A stretch of DNA of 64,000 nt from Rhizobiaceae bacterium (GCA_019635795.1 JAHBYV010000007.1:98723-162722), one strand, 5' to 3'; shown: positions 55,091 to 63,920, counted from the first letter of the stretch. Made by a program: numbers and translations. The notes: generated by a model not told the origin, from the letters alone.

Positions 55091-55145
55091 AGGCGTTTGC
55101 TTCGGGGGTTCATTTGAAACCTGAAGTCGTTGCTGAAGTGTGTCT

Positions 55146-56210
55146 ATGAGTTTCGGTTCTTCTGGAAAAATTCTGTTGTTTGTCTCCTGCCTGGCGATAG
55201 CGGGCTGCACGAGTGCCGGGATTGAGGATTTAGTTCCCACTTCGTCCGAGACGACAAGCTCAATCATGCGCCCAAAGGTGGCGGTTACCGAGGTTGGGTC
55301 ACCTTATACTACGGCGAACTCTGAGGCTTTGGTTTCGGCTGTACGTGCCCCCGAGGCGGCGGACAGTGCGCCGGCTTTAAAAGCTGTGTACGAAGCAACG
55401 AGCAGTCCGGTTTCCTACCCTGTATCTGATGGGGCGGTGCTTGCGGCTGCTCCTTTGGTAACTATTCCTCGCCCCATGGAAAGGCCTGCGGTAACGCAGG
55501 CTGTGCTGAAGCCGGACGTGATACACAGGCGTCGGTTCAGGGACGCCAAGCCTATCAACTTCGGAAGCATGACGCCAAAGAACCTGGCAGTTCATGGCGT
55601 GGACGTTTCGCGCTGGCAGGGAGATATCGACTGGGTCAAACTGCGGTCTCAGGGCGCAAATTTTGCATATATAAAAGCAACGGATGGAGGTGACCACCTT
55701 GATCCCATGTTCAGGACCAATTGGCGAAAATCTCATGAGGCCGGGCTGAGGCGTGGCGCGTACCACTTCTTTTATTGGTGCAGGCGCGCGTCCGAACAGG
55801 CCGACTGGTTCATTCGAAATGTTCCGAAGGCACGCGGCGCGCTCCCGCCGGTCATAGATGTCGAGTGGAACGGTGATTCCAATTGCAAGAGACGTCCGTC
55901 ACCGGAACAGGTTCGGGAGAAAATGCAGGTCTTCATGGATCGTCTGGAGCAGCATTATGGCCAGCGTCCGATTATCTATACCGCACCAGATTTCTATGAT
56001 GACAATCTGCGCGGAGCATTTCCTAACCACCAGTTTTGGCTGAGGGCCGTCGCGCAGCATCCCTCCAAGGTTTATGGCAAGCGGAAGTGGGTGTTCTGGC
56101 AATATTCGGGTTCGGGTTTATCTCAGGGTGTCAGCGGACGCATTGACCTTAATGCGTTTCACGGCTCAGAGGCCGAGTGGCATCGGTGGCTCTCCAAGCA
56201 TTCTTTGTAG
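55146..56210 (+). CDS. GH25 lysozyme-family lipoprotein
   Basis: 354 residues from ATG 55146 (GTG two codons earlier possible). Lipobox 'CLAIAGC' at the N-terminus, a variable Ser/Ala/Pro-rich linker (about 25-145), then a GH25 muramidase domain: 'VHGVDVSRWQGDIDWVKLRSQG', 'FAYIKATDGGDHLDPMF', catalytic acids in 'DVSRW' and 'VIDVEWNG'. It would be anchored in the envelope facing peptidoglycan. Brucellaceae often carry such a gene. Confidence 0.87.
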   Translation: MSFGSSGKILLFVSCLAIAGCTSAGIEDLVPTSSETTSSIMRPKVAVTEVGSPYTTANSEALVSAVRAPEAADSAPALKAVYEATSSPVSYPVSDGAVLAAAPLVTIPRPMERPAVTQAVLKPDVIHRRRFRDAKPINFGSMTPKNLAVHGVDVSRWQGDIDWVKLRSQGANFAYIKATDGGDHLDPMFRTNWRKSHEAGLRRGAYHFFYWCRRASEQADWFIRNVPKARGALPPVIDVEWNGDSNCKRRPSPEQVREKMQVFMDRLEQHYGQRPIIYTAPDFYDDNLRGAFPNHQFWLRAVAQHPSKVYGKRKWVFWQYSGSGLSQGVSGRIDLNAFHGSEAEWHRWLSKHSL

Positions 56211-56224
56211 ATTGAGGTGCCGCT

Positions 56225-56470
56225 TTAGCGGCACCTTGCTGTGTAGATTCGACCATGGCGATCGCGATATTGGCAATATCCGTTGCGCAGGTTTCGTACG
56301 AGCAGGCCTCCCAGTGCGCCAGCACCAGCTCCAACCAAGGCTCCTGAACCGCCATCCACAATACCGCCGATAATCGCACCCGCGGCAGCGCCCGTGGTGA
56401 CGTCGCGCTCAGTCGTGGTGCACCCGGCGAGGGAGACCGCAGCAAGAATTGAGATCGCTAACTTTCTCAT
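56225..56470 (-). CDS. Glycine-zipper lipoprotein
   Basis: 81 residues. Signal peptide with lipobox 'VSLAGC', then a glycine zipper ('GAAAGAIIGGIVDGGSGALVGAGAGALGG') and a short basic tail. Related small Rhizobiales proteins sit in the outer membrane. ATG 56470 follows GGAG; the frame runs ten codons further upstream. Convergent with the lysozyme gene, 14 bp apart. Confidence 0.83.
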   Translation of the reverse strand: MRKLAISILAAVSLAGCTTTERDVTTGAAAGAIIGGIVDGGSGALVGAGAGALGGLLVRNLRNGYCQYRDRHGRIYTARCR

Positions 56471-56733
56471 ATTTTTTCTCCGCCAAGCATATAATTTCAA
56501 ATGCTCTCACCTATTGCGTCGATTGTGAAGGGGCAGCGGTCATTCGGCCTGCTAACAAATGGAATTTGAAGCCAAATTCCTTGTAGTGTCGGGAATATCG
56601 AATTGATGAAAAATGACGGACTACTGCACTTGATCGAGTTCGAATATGTGCTAAAAGGCCGGCCACAGCGAAGCGGTATGCTAGTTGTATATGGGTCGAG
56701 TTGCTATCTGGTTGAACGCACCGACATCCATGT

Positions 56734-56807
56734 TGGGGAATAGGTTAACGGTAGACCAGCGGACTCTGACTCCGTTAGTCCTGGTTCGAATCCAGGTTCC
56801 CCAGCCA
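56734..56807 (+). tRNA. tRNA-Gln (CTG anticodon)
   Basis: A complete cloverleaf can be drawn: acceptor TGGGGAA/TTCCCCA with encoded CCA, D-arm with GGTTAACGG, anticodon stem GCGGA/TCCGT with loop CTCTGAC (anticodon CTG), and T-arm CCTGG-TTCGAAT-CCAGG. It reads CAG glutamine codons. It borders the DNA-modification operon and could be its insertion site. Confidence 0.95.
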
Positions 56808-57269
56808 GTTTTTCCCATAAGCGCTTATTCCTCGATTTTTCAGTCTTGCCGCGTTTCTGTGTGTTTTTTGAACTGCACACAGGGCAATCGCCCAGTAGCG
56901 GTGTGCCAGGACAACCAAGCCGAACGACGGTACGCGCAATTCTTGCGGTTCTATCGTCAATTCGCGTTCAGGGGCTGAGACAACGGATGTGACCTCCATA
57001 GCGGCGGCTTGCGGGCGATATATCCATGCTAAAACCTCAATCTACCTTGCAATCAATTGATGAGTCAGGAATGTAATTCCCTGACCGGGAGGTTACGCAT
57101 GACCAAAATCGCGGGTGGTTCGCGTTGAGCGCAACGGTCATTTTGCTTGAGCACGACGATATATACATGGTTGAAACACAGCAGCTCATTTCACTGAAAC
57201 GCATTTCATTCCGGCCTGGTCCTGAAAGGACCGTCTGCCTATTCCGATTATTAAGAAGCGCGCCCCGTC
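56808..57269. other. Gene-free stretch between tRNA-Gln and the methyltransferase operon
   Basis: 462 bp with no convincing gene. It holds an inverted repeat with one bulge (57064-57085), a 9-codon mini-ORF with a strong RBS (57099-57128) and a GGTCCT-gaa-AGGACC hairpin (57218-57232). No integrase and no copy of the tRNA 3' end are visible. It should contain the promoter of the operon starting at 57270. Confidence 0.6.
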
Positions 57270-59945
57270 ATGATGAACCCCACCGAAATAGCAGATGCCC
57301 TTGATGCCATTGCCAAGGCGGAGTTTGATCCCGCTGAGTTCGGCTATGCCTTTGCTCAGGCGACGGACAATGCGCAGGCAACCGTCGCCAAGTTGAGGGC
57401 GGGCACGACAAACAAGTCGGATATTCCGGGTGGCGTCCTGCTTAATGCCAAATTCCATTATGTGCCGGCCCCCGCAGGCATGGCGGCTGAAATGCTGGAT
57501 GCGCTGCGTATGTCGAAGCGCACGGCGAAGGCAAAGCCTGCGATCCTGATCGCCACCGACGGGGAGACAATCGCCGCCGAACATCCGAAGTCCGGGGAAA
57601 CGCTGCATTGCCGCTTCGAAGATCTTGGCACGCATTTTTCCTTCTTCCTGCCTGCCGCTGGCAAGGAGCGCTACAAGGCGGCAGAAGAAAATCCGGTCGA
57701 TATCAAGGCCACCGGCAAGTTGGCGAAGCTTTACGATGCCTTGCTGAAGGCGAATCCGGATTGGGCCGTGCCAGAGCGTCGCCATGCCATGAACCTGTTC
57801 ATGACGCGGCTGATCTTCTGCCTGTTTTCCGAAGACGTCGGCGTCTTTAAGGATGCCCAATTCTCCTTCGCCGTCTTCTCCTATGGTGGCAACAAGGGGG
57901 AACACGCGCGCCATGTTCTGGTGCAGGCGTTCAGCGCCATGAACCTGCCGGAAGGACTTCGCCCAAACCTGCCCGCATGGACGGAGAAGTTCAAATACGT
58001 CAATGGCGGGCTGTTTGCCGATGCCATAGAGGCGCCGGATTTCGACCCCATATCCTTCCGCTATCTGCGCGACGCCGCAGAGCTGGACTGGAAGCTGATC
58101 AACCCGGATATTTTCGGCTCGATGATCCAGTCGATTGCCGATCCCAAGGCCCGCGCCGAACTGGGCATGCACTACACTTCGGTGCCGAATATCATGAAGG
58201 TGCTGGGGCCGCTGTTTCTGGATGATCTGGATGAGGCGCTGGACAAGGCATGGGACAAGCCAGCAGCCCTGAAGGCCCAGCTTCATCGGCTGTCAAAAAT
58301 TCGTGTGTTCGATCCCGCTTGCGGCTCTGGCAATTTTCTTGTCGTCGCCTATCGGCAGATGCGCGAGCGCGAAATCCGCATTTTGAAGCGGCTGGGCGAG
58401 CTGGAGGATAATCCGCAGAACGTCATGTTCTCCGCCGTCAACCTCAACCAGTTCTATGGCATCGAATTGACGGACTTTGCGGCGGAAACGGCCAAGCTCG
58501 CGCTGTTTATTGCCGAATATCAGGCCAATGCCCGCTTTGCCGATGTATTCGGGCGGATGCCCCCGCTGCTGCCGTTGAAGGGTGGTGGGCAGATCAGATG
58601 CGGCAATGCTCTGCGGGTAAATTGGGACGAGGTTTGCCCGCCGCCGGTTGGGGATGAAGAGGTTTACATTGCGGGCAACCCGCCTTTTTTGGGATCGCGC
58701 AATCAAGAGGACACGCAGAAAGCCGACATGGACTTGGTTTTTTCCGGTCAGCTCCAAGCCTATCGATCACTCGATTTGGTTTCAGCTTGGTATTTCAAGG
58801 CCTCCAAATACATCAGAGAGCGTGCTGCTAGAGCGTCGCTCGTTTCAACAAACTCTATCTGTCAAGGAGCGGCTGTCTCTACGTTGTGGCCGCACATATT
58901 GAACGACAATATCGAAATTTACTTTTGCCACACATCATTCAAATGGCAAAACAATGCCGCAAAAAATGCAGCTGTCATGTGCGTCATAATTGGCATTCGA
59001 AATATTTGCAGCGGTGAAAAGAAGATATTTTCATCTGAAAATTACACTCGCGTGCGTCACATAAATTCATATCTAATAAATTCAAATGAGCAGATTATTC
59101 ATTCAAGTCGCAAATCGTTATTTGATATACCGCAAATGTTCTATGGAAACTATCCGGCTGATGGCAATCATCTGACATTAAATAGGGAGGAAAAGGTTCG
59201 CTTGTTGATGGATTGCCCTTCAGCAGAAAAGTTTATCCGCCCGCTTTATGGCGCTCAAGAGTTTTTAAAAGGAATAGAAAGGTACTGCCTTTGGATACCG
59301 GAAAACGCCTTAAAGGAGGCGCAGGAAATTCCCTATATTAACAGTAGGTTAGATGCCGTTCGCTTGACCCGCTTGAGTAGCAGAGACCCTGGGTATAATA
59401 AATTAGCAGCATCTCCGCATCGTTACCGAGACACTCGAACATCTACCAATCATACAATAGTTATTCCAACAGTTTCGTCGGAGAGGCGAGATTATATTCC
59501 AAGCGGTCTACTGGATGCCTCAGCGGTAACAACTAATCAATGCTTCGCCATATTTGATGGTCCCGAATGGGTTATAAGTATAATTAGTTCGCGCCTGCAC
59601 CTAGTCTGGATCGCCACCGTTTGCGGCAAGCTGAAATCTGACTTCCGCTATTCCAATACGTTGGGTTGGAACACCTTTCCGGTACCCAAATTTACCTCGG
59701 AACAATTGGATCAACTTTCGGCCTCGGCACGCCGCATTCTGAAAACGCGCTATCAGCATTACCCCAAGACCATTGCCGACCTCTACGACCCGGACAAGAT
59801 GCCGGATGATTTGCGGGCGGTACATCGGGAAAATGATGAACTGCTGGAGAGCATGTATATTGGCCGCCCCTTCCGCAATGACACGGAGCGGCTGGAAAAG
59901 CTGTTCAAGCTTTATGCGGCGCGGGTGAAGCAGGGGGCGAAGTAA
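57270..59945 (+). CDS. MmeI-like adenine-specific DNA methyltransferase
   Basis: 891 residues in the MmeI/type IIL layout: N-terminal domain (about 1-150), helical spacer (about 150-330), gamma-class N6-adenine methyltransferase with motif I 'DPACGSGNF' (348-356) and motif IV 'NPPF' (470-473), target-recognition domain (about 580-830) and C-terminal helices ('LYDPDKMPDDLRAVHRENDELLE'). The part that holds the PD-ExK nuclease in MmeI reads L-L-N59-A-K, without the catalytic Glu, so I infer methylation only. The recognition domain is AT-rich relative to the rest. It abuts the helicase gene (0 bp). Confidence 0.88.
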   Translation: MMNPTEIADALDAIAKAEFDPAEFGYAFAQATDNAQATVAKLRAGTTNKSDIPGGVLLNAKFHYVPAPAGMAAEMLDALRMSKRTAKAKPAILIATDGETIAAEHPKSGETLHCRFEDLGTHFSFFLPAAGKERYKAAEENPVDIKATGKLAKLYDALLKANPDWAVPERRHAMNLFMTRLIFCLFSEDVGVFKDAQFSFAVFSYGGNKGEHARHVLVQAFSAMNLPEGLRPNLPAWTEKFKYVNGGLFADAIEAPDFDPISFRYLRDAAELDWKLINPDIFGSMIQSIADPKARAELGMHYTSVPNIMKVLGPLFLDDLDEALDKAWDKPAALKAQLHRLSKIRVFDPACGSGNFLVVAYRQMREREIRILKRLGELEDNPQNVMFSAVNLNQFYGIELTDFAAETAKLALFIAEYQANARFADVFGRMPPLLPLKGGGQIRCGNALRVNWDEVCPPPVGDEEVYIAGNPPFLGSRNQEDTQKADMDLVFSGQLQAYRSLDLVSAWYFKASKYIRERAARASLVSTNSICQGAAVSTLWPHILNDNIEIYFCHTSFKWQNNAAKNAAVMCVIIGIRNICSGEKKIFSSENYTRVRHINSYLINSNEQIIHSSRKSLFDIPQMFYGNYPADGNHLTLNREEKVRLLMDCPSAEKFIRPLYGAQEFLKGIERYCLWIPENALKEAQEIPYINSRLDAVRLTRLSSRDPGYNKLAASPHRYRDTRTSTNHTIVIPTVSSERRDYIPSGLLDASAVTTNQCFAIFDGPEWVISIISSRLHLVWIATVCGKLKSDFRYSNTLGWNTFPVPKFTSEQLDQLSASARRILKTRYQHYPKTIADLYDPDKMPDDLRAVHRENDELLESMYIGRPFRNDTERLEKLFKLYAARVKQGAK

Positions 59946-62090
59946 ATGGTTGAGATGGTCAATGTGCACTACAATGGCACCGGGCAATCCAAGGCCACCA
60001 ATGCGCTCGGTCAGCGGCCCATGCAGGCCCGCGCCTATGCCGCCCGCAGCGCGCAGTTTCTTCTGCTGAAAGCGCCGCCTGCCGCAGGCAAAAGCCGCGC
60101 GCTGATGTTTGTGGCGCTCGACAAGCTGAACCATCAGGGGTTGGCCAAGACCATCGTTTGCGTGCCGGAAACCTCAATAGGGGGCTCGTTTCGCTCGACC
60201 GATCTGAAAAGCTATGGCTTCGATGCTGATTGGCAGGTGGAAGACCGCTGGAACCTCTGCCTTTCCGGCACGGAGGAGGGCTCAACAGCGCAAAAGGTGA
60301 AGGCGTTTTCGGAATTCATGCAGTCTGACGCTCGTGTGCTGGTCTGCACCCATGCCACTTTCCGCTTCGGTTTTGAGGCCGTGGAGCGGGCGCACGGAAT
60401 CGAAGCGTTCGACAATGTCTTTCTCGCTATTGATGAGTTCCACCACGTCTCGGCAGCAGACAACAATCGCCTGGGTGAAATCCTGCGGCAGATCATTGCG
60501 CGCGGCCAGAGCCATGTGATGGCCATGACTGGCTCTTACTTCCGGGGAGATGCCGTGCCCGTGTTGAGGCCGGAGGAAGAGGCGCGCTTCACCGCAATCA
60601 CCTATTCCTATTATGAACAGCTTGAGGGCTACGAATATCTGAAGGCGCTCGGCGTCAATTACAGCTTCTATCGCGGCAAATACATTAATGGCCTGCCGGA
60701 TGTGCTCGATACCACGCTGAAGACGATCATTCACATTCCCCATCGCGGCTCAGCGGAGGCCTTTGGCGAGAAGAATGATGAAGTCGGTCGCATTCTCGAT
60801 CTCATCGGCAAACATATCGGCGTGGAAGAGGGCACTGGCTTCGATCTGATCCGAACTTCGGATGGTCGCGTGCTGAAAGTGGCCGATCTCGTCAATGACG
60901 GGCCGGAGCGGGAGGGAGTGAAGGCCGCGCTTTCCCGCGAGATAAAGGGGCCGGACGGCAAGCGGGACGATGTTGCCGACCGCGCCAAGGTGGATATCAT
61001 CATCGCGCTCGGCATGGCCAAGGAGGGTTTCGACTGGGTGTGGTGCGAGCACGCGCTGACCATCGGCTACCGCGCGTCGCTCACCGAAATCGTGCAGATC
61101 ATCGGGCGCGCCACGCGCGATGCACCGGGCAAGCGGAAAGCTATCTTTACCAATCTGGTTGCGGAACCCGGCGTGGAAACGACGGCAGTGAAAGATGCCG
61201 TCAACGACATGCTGAAGGCTATTTCCGGTTCGCTGTTGATGGAGCAGGTGCTGGCCCCCAACTTCAAGTTCTATCGCCGGGAAGACGGCGATATCCGGGA
61301 GCCGATCAGCGATGATGGTCAGGGTACGATCACCATCGGCATCAAAGGCCTGATGGAGCCGCCGACCGACCGGGCGCGCGAAATCTGCGAGAACGACATG
61401 GCCGATCTGATGGCAACCGCCTGTCAGGCCGTCGATGCACGGATCGTTTCACCGGATACAGCGCCGGAAGTGGCCACGCAGATGCTGCTGACGGACATTA
61501 TCGAGCATCGCTATGAAAACCTGAGCGACGACGAAACCGAGTCCATCCGCCAGAACCTCGCCGCCCGAATGAACCTTTTGACGCTGGCGCGCCAGGAAGC
61601 CGAGCGCGGATTTCAGGAAGCGGGAACGCCATTCATCGGGGCCGATCAGGCTGAAGGTGATGCGCCCGGAACGGGCAGCGGCACGGGGCAAGCCGATGCG
61701 CAAAGTGCGGAAGACGATATGAGGGCAGCACCCAACACGCTGCTGGCCATGGTGCGTCGATTCATTAATGTCCGCGAGTTGGATATCGACCTGATCGATG
61801 GCGTAAATGCCTTTCAGGAATGTTTTGAAGTTGCGTCACGTAACTTCGATGCGCCACTTCTGTCTCAGGTGCAGTCCGCCATGGTGGCCATGCGCGTTCA
61901 GATGAGCGAGGATGAAGCTCGCACGCTTTGGCCCCGAATCAAGCGTTTCCGGGCGCAGGAAGGCCGCGAGCCGAATGTGCATGCCGCCGACCCGCTGGAG
62001 AAGCGCATGGCGGAGGCTCTGGCGTGGCTCAAGAACCGAAAAGCGCAAAGCATGCGGGAGGCAGAAGCTGATGCCGCGCCCCACGCTTGA
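59946..62090 (+). CDS. SF2 DEAD/DEAH-type helicase or translocase
   Basis: 714 residues. Walker A 'APPAAGKS' (43-50), Walker B 'DEFH' (163-166), motif III 'MTGSY' (194-198), 'AKEGFDW' (358-364) and motif VI 'QIIGRATRD' (384-392). The C-terminal third is unrecognised apart from an acidic low-complexity stretch (about 555-595) and a short helicase-associated-like motif (665-699). It begins directly after the methyltransferase stop and overlaps the nuclease gene by 20 bp, so the three are co-translated. Likely a DNA translocase serving the system. Confidence 0.87.
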   Translation: MVEMVNVHYNGTGQSKATNALGQRPMQARAYAARSAQFLLLKAPPAAGKSRALMFVALDKLNHQGLAKTIVCVPETSIGGSFRSTDLKSYGFDADWQVEDRWNLCLSGTEEGSTAQKVKAFSEFMQSDARVLVCTHATFRFGFEAVERAHGIEAFDNVFLAIDEFHHVSAADNNRLGEILRQIIARGQSHVMAMTGSYFRGDAVPVLRPEEEARFTAITYSYYEQLEGYEYLKALGVNYSFYRGKYINGLPDVLDTTLKTIIHIPHRGSAEAFGEKNDEVGRILDLIGKHIGVEEGTGFDLIRTSDGRVLKVADLVNDGPEREGVKAALSREIKGPDGKRDDVADRAKVDIIIALGMAKEGFDWVWCEHALTIGYRASLTEIVQIIGRATRDAPGKRKAIFTNLVAEPGVETTAVKDAVNDMLKAISGSLLMEQVLAPNFKFYRREDGDIREPISDDGQGTITIGIKGLMEPPTDRAREICENDMADLMATACQAVDARIVSPDTAPEVATQMLLTDIIEHRYENLSDDETESIRQNLAARMNLLTLARQEAERGFQEAGTPFIGADQAEGDAPGTGSGTGQADAQSAEDDMRAAPNTLLAMVRRFINVRELDIDLIDGVNAFQECFEVASRNFDAPLLSQVQSAMVAMRVQMSEDEARTLWPRIKRFRAQEGREPNVHAADPLEKRMAEALAWLKNRKAQSMREAEADAAPHA

Positions 62091-63273
62091 GCAGATATTT
62101 GCGGAGCCGGATGAATTCGGCCTGCTTGCCGTCAAGATGAAGCCGAGGCCAGCCTCAACCGGCAATAATGGCGTAGCAATTATGAGCGACGTTACGCGCT
62201 TTTATGAAACGCATGGACGTTTGCCACGCGCCAATTCACCCAATCACGAAGAAATGCGGCTTGGCACAATCTGGGAGAGTCTTGTCAAGGACCCCAGCGA
62301 AGAGCTTCGCCGTGCTGACAGGCTTGGGTTATTGGGTCTCGAAGAGACAGCAGCCGAAATTTCATGGAGGGATGAGGTTGAGGCGGAGAGTATTCCGGAC
62401 ACGCTGGACGACATTTTCGCCGAAGATGGTCTCGATGTTCAGCCGGAACTCGTTCAGCTCAGGCACGTGACACCGGCGGCGGAGCGCCAGGTGCCGGATC
62501 ACCGCGCGGATTTTGTTCCGTGCAAGGACTTCGATCAATTCGCCAGCCTGTTCGAGACAATGCAACAGGCGCTCGATAGTGGCGCGCGAGAGGCGACGTT
62601 GGTCGAGAAATGGGCCGTTATTGAGCCTTTGGAAGGCGACTTCTTCATTCGCAACGGCCTTCTGGCCTATATCGCGGAAAAGAGCGAGGGCGCGCAGCGC
62701 AGCGGAGCGCGGGATCATCGACTTCGGGTCATTTTCTCGAATGGCACGGAGAGCGACCCGTTGATGTCGTCGTTTCGCAAGTCGCTTAGTGACGACAAGA
62801 CGGCGCGTGTCGTTCAGCGTTTGGGCCTTGGCCCTCTGGACCCCGATTGGGAAACCGACAAGATTTCGTTGTCAGGCACGATTTACGTCGCGCGTAGCCT
62901 CTCTGAGGATCCGGCTATCAGGCCGCAGCGTGACATTCTCTACAAGGTTGGCGTGACGTCGCAGGATGTCCGTCGTCGCGTGGCCGATGCGCGGAATGAT
63001 CCAACCTTCCTTCTGGCGCCCGTCGAAATCGTGGCAACCTACAGCCTGCAGAATCTATCCCGTTCCAAGGTCGAGAACTTGCTTCACCGATTCTTTGATC
63101 CTGCCCGACCAGGCGAGCTCTTCATCATCGATCGCTTCGGCAAGAAGATCAGGCCGCGTGAGTGGTTCTATGTTCTGCCGGAGCACGTCGGGCAGGCCGC
63201 CCAACTCATCAAGGACGGGCAGCTCCATCTGTACCGGTATGATCGCCAGACGCAGAAGATTGTTAAGAGATAG
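62071..63273 (+). CDS. GIY-YIG nuclease-domain protein (T5orf172-like)
   Basis: 400 residues. N-terminal part: unknown, except for a helicase-associated-like motif (about 43-71) shared with the upstream helicase. C-terminal GIY-YIG domain at about 268-370: 'GTIYVARS' (GIY), 'LYKVGVTS' (YIG), Arg 301-303, catalytic Glu335 in 'KVENLLHRFF', and 'REWFYV'. Probably the DNA-cutting subunit of the operon. ATG 62071 has GGGAGG upstream; the frame is open earlier inside the helicase gene but those codons are not conserved-looking. Confidence 0.82.
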   Translation: MPRPTLEQIFAEPDEFGLLAVKMKPRPASTGNNGVAIMSDVTRFYETHGRLPRANSPNHEEMRLGTIWESLVKDPSEELRRADRLGLLGLEETAAEISWRDEVEAESIPDTLDDIFAEDGLDVQPELVQLRHVTPAAERQVPDHRADFVPCKDFDQFASLFETMQQALDSGAREATLVEKWAVIEPLEGDFFIRNGLLAYIAEKSEGAQRSGARDHRLRVIFSNGTESDPLMSSFRKSLSDDKTARVVQRLGLGPLDPDWETDKISLSGTIYVARSLSEDPAIRPQRDILYKVGVTSQDVRRRVADARNDPTFLLAPVEIVATYSLQNLSRSKVENLLHRFFDPARPGELFIIDRFGKKIRPREWFYVLPEHVGQAAQLIKDGQLHLYRYDRQTQKIVKR

Positions 63274-63357
63274 GCGCTTTGCGCAAACAATTTCCGTGGA
63301 GGGCGGTCACTGAATGGGTACAGCGATTGATAATCGCGTTGGCGAAATTTATTGAGA

Positions 63358-63401
63358 CCTCCGACTGCCAATTCTCGAATGCTAAATTGTACAGTCGGAG
63401 G
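63358..63401. repeat. 10-bp perfect inverted repeat downstream of the nuclease gene
   Basis: CCTCCGACTG (63358-63367) and CAGTCGGAGG (63392-63401) with a 24-nt AT-rich loop, 84 bp after the stop codon. No U-run follows, so it could be a weak terminator or a recombination/protein-binding site. Confidence 0.6.
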
Positions 63402-63901
63402 CACGGTTAGCTGCAAACTTACCGCACCAAAAGCATACTTAGACGTCTGATATTATTAAATACACAATATTCAAAATCGCCTATTGAGAATGGTTTGCGT
63501 TGATTGGATTCATCAACAGAATTCCTGCAATGAATTCAAGTGTATGCAGTATATCTATATCATTTTATATCGTATCAGAGCGCGCCTGTGCTTGGAGAAT
63601 CCAATTCTATGCTCTGCTATCGCGGGCTATATTGCATCCTGATTTCAAATGGTCAGGCTGCCCCTTATCGACTGTCAGGTGCTACCGGATTTAAATTAGA
63701 AGTGTGTAAATTAAATCGGTTTAGTGTGTTATTTTTATCACATCGATTTTTTGCAATTCAAAAACGGTAATATCCATTAATTTAAAATGTTGATCCAGAC
63801 TTACCAATGGTGATTGTTGCCACTGGAAGAGGGCAGATTATTGCCTTTTTCGGAGACGGAGGAGGCGGCGTTTTGCTGGCCTTCAGCCATAGTTAAAAAC
63901 T

Positions 63902-63920
63902 GAAATGACTATATCATTTC
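63902..63920 (+). promoter_or_regulatory. Inverted repeat in porin 5' leader
   Basis: GAAATGA-CTATA-TCATTTC sits three to four bases before the porin Shine-Dalgarno (GGAGG, 63926-63930). It could be a stabilising mRNA hairpin or an operator. Confidence 0.45.

Noticed and set aside
57186-58286. 366-codon minus-strand open frame
   Set aside because: It is the shadow of the methyltransferase gene; residues are His/Gln/Arg-rich, as expected from antisense of a GC-rich gene.
63790-63896. Short open frames on both strands (about 25-29 codons) upstream of the porin
   Set aside because: No RBS and too short to judge; probably part of the porin promoter region.
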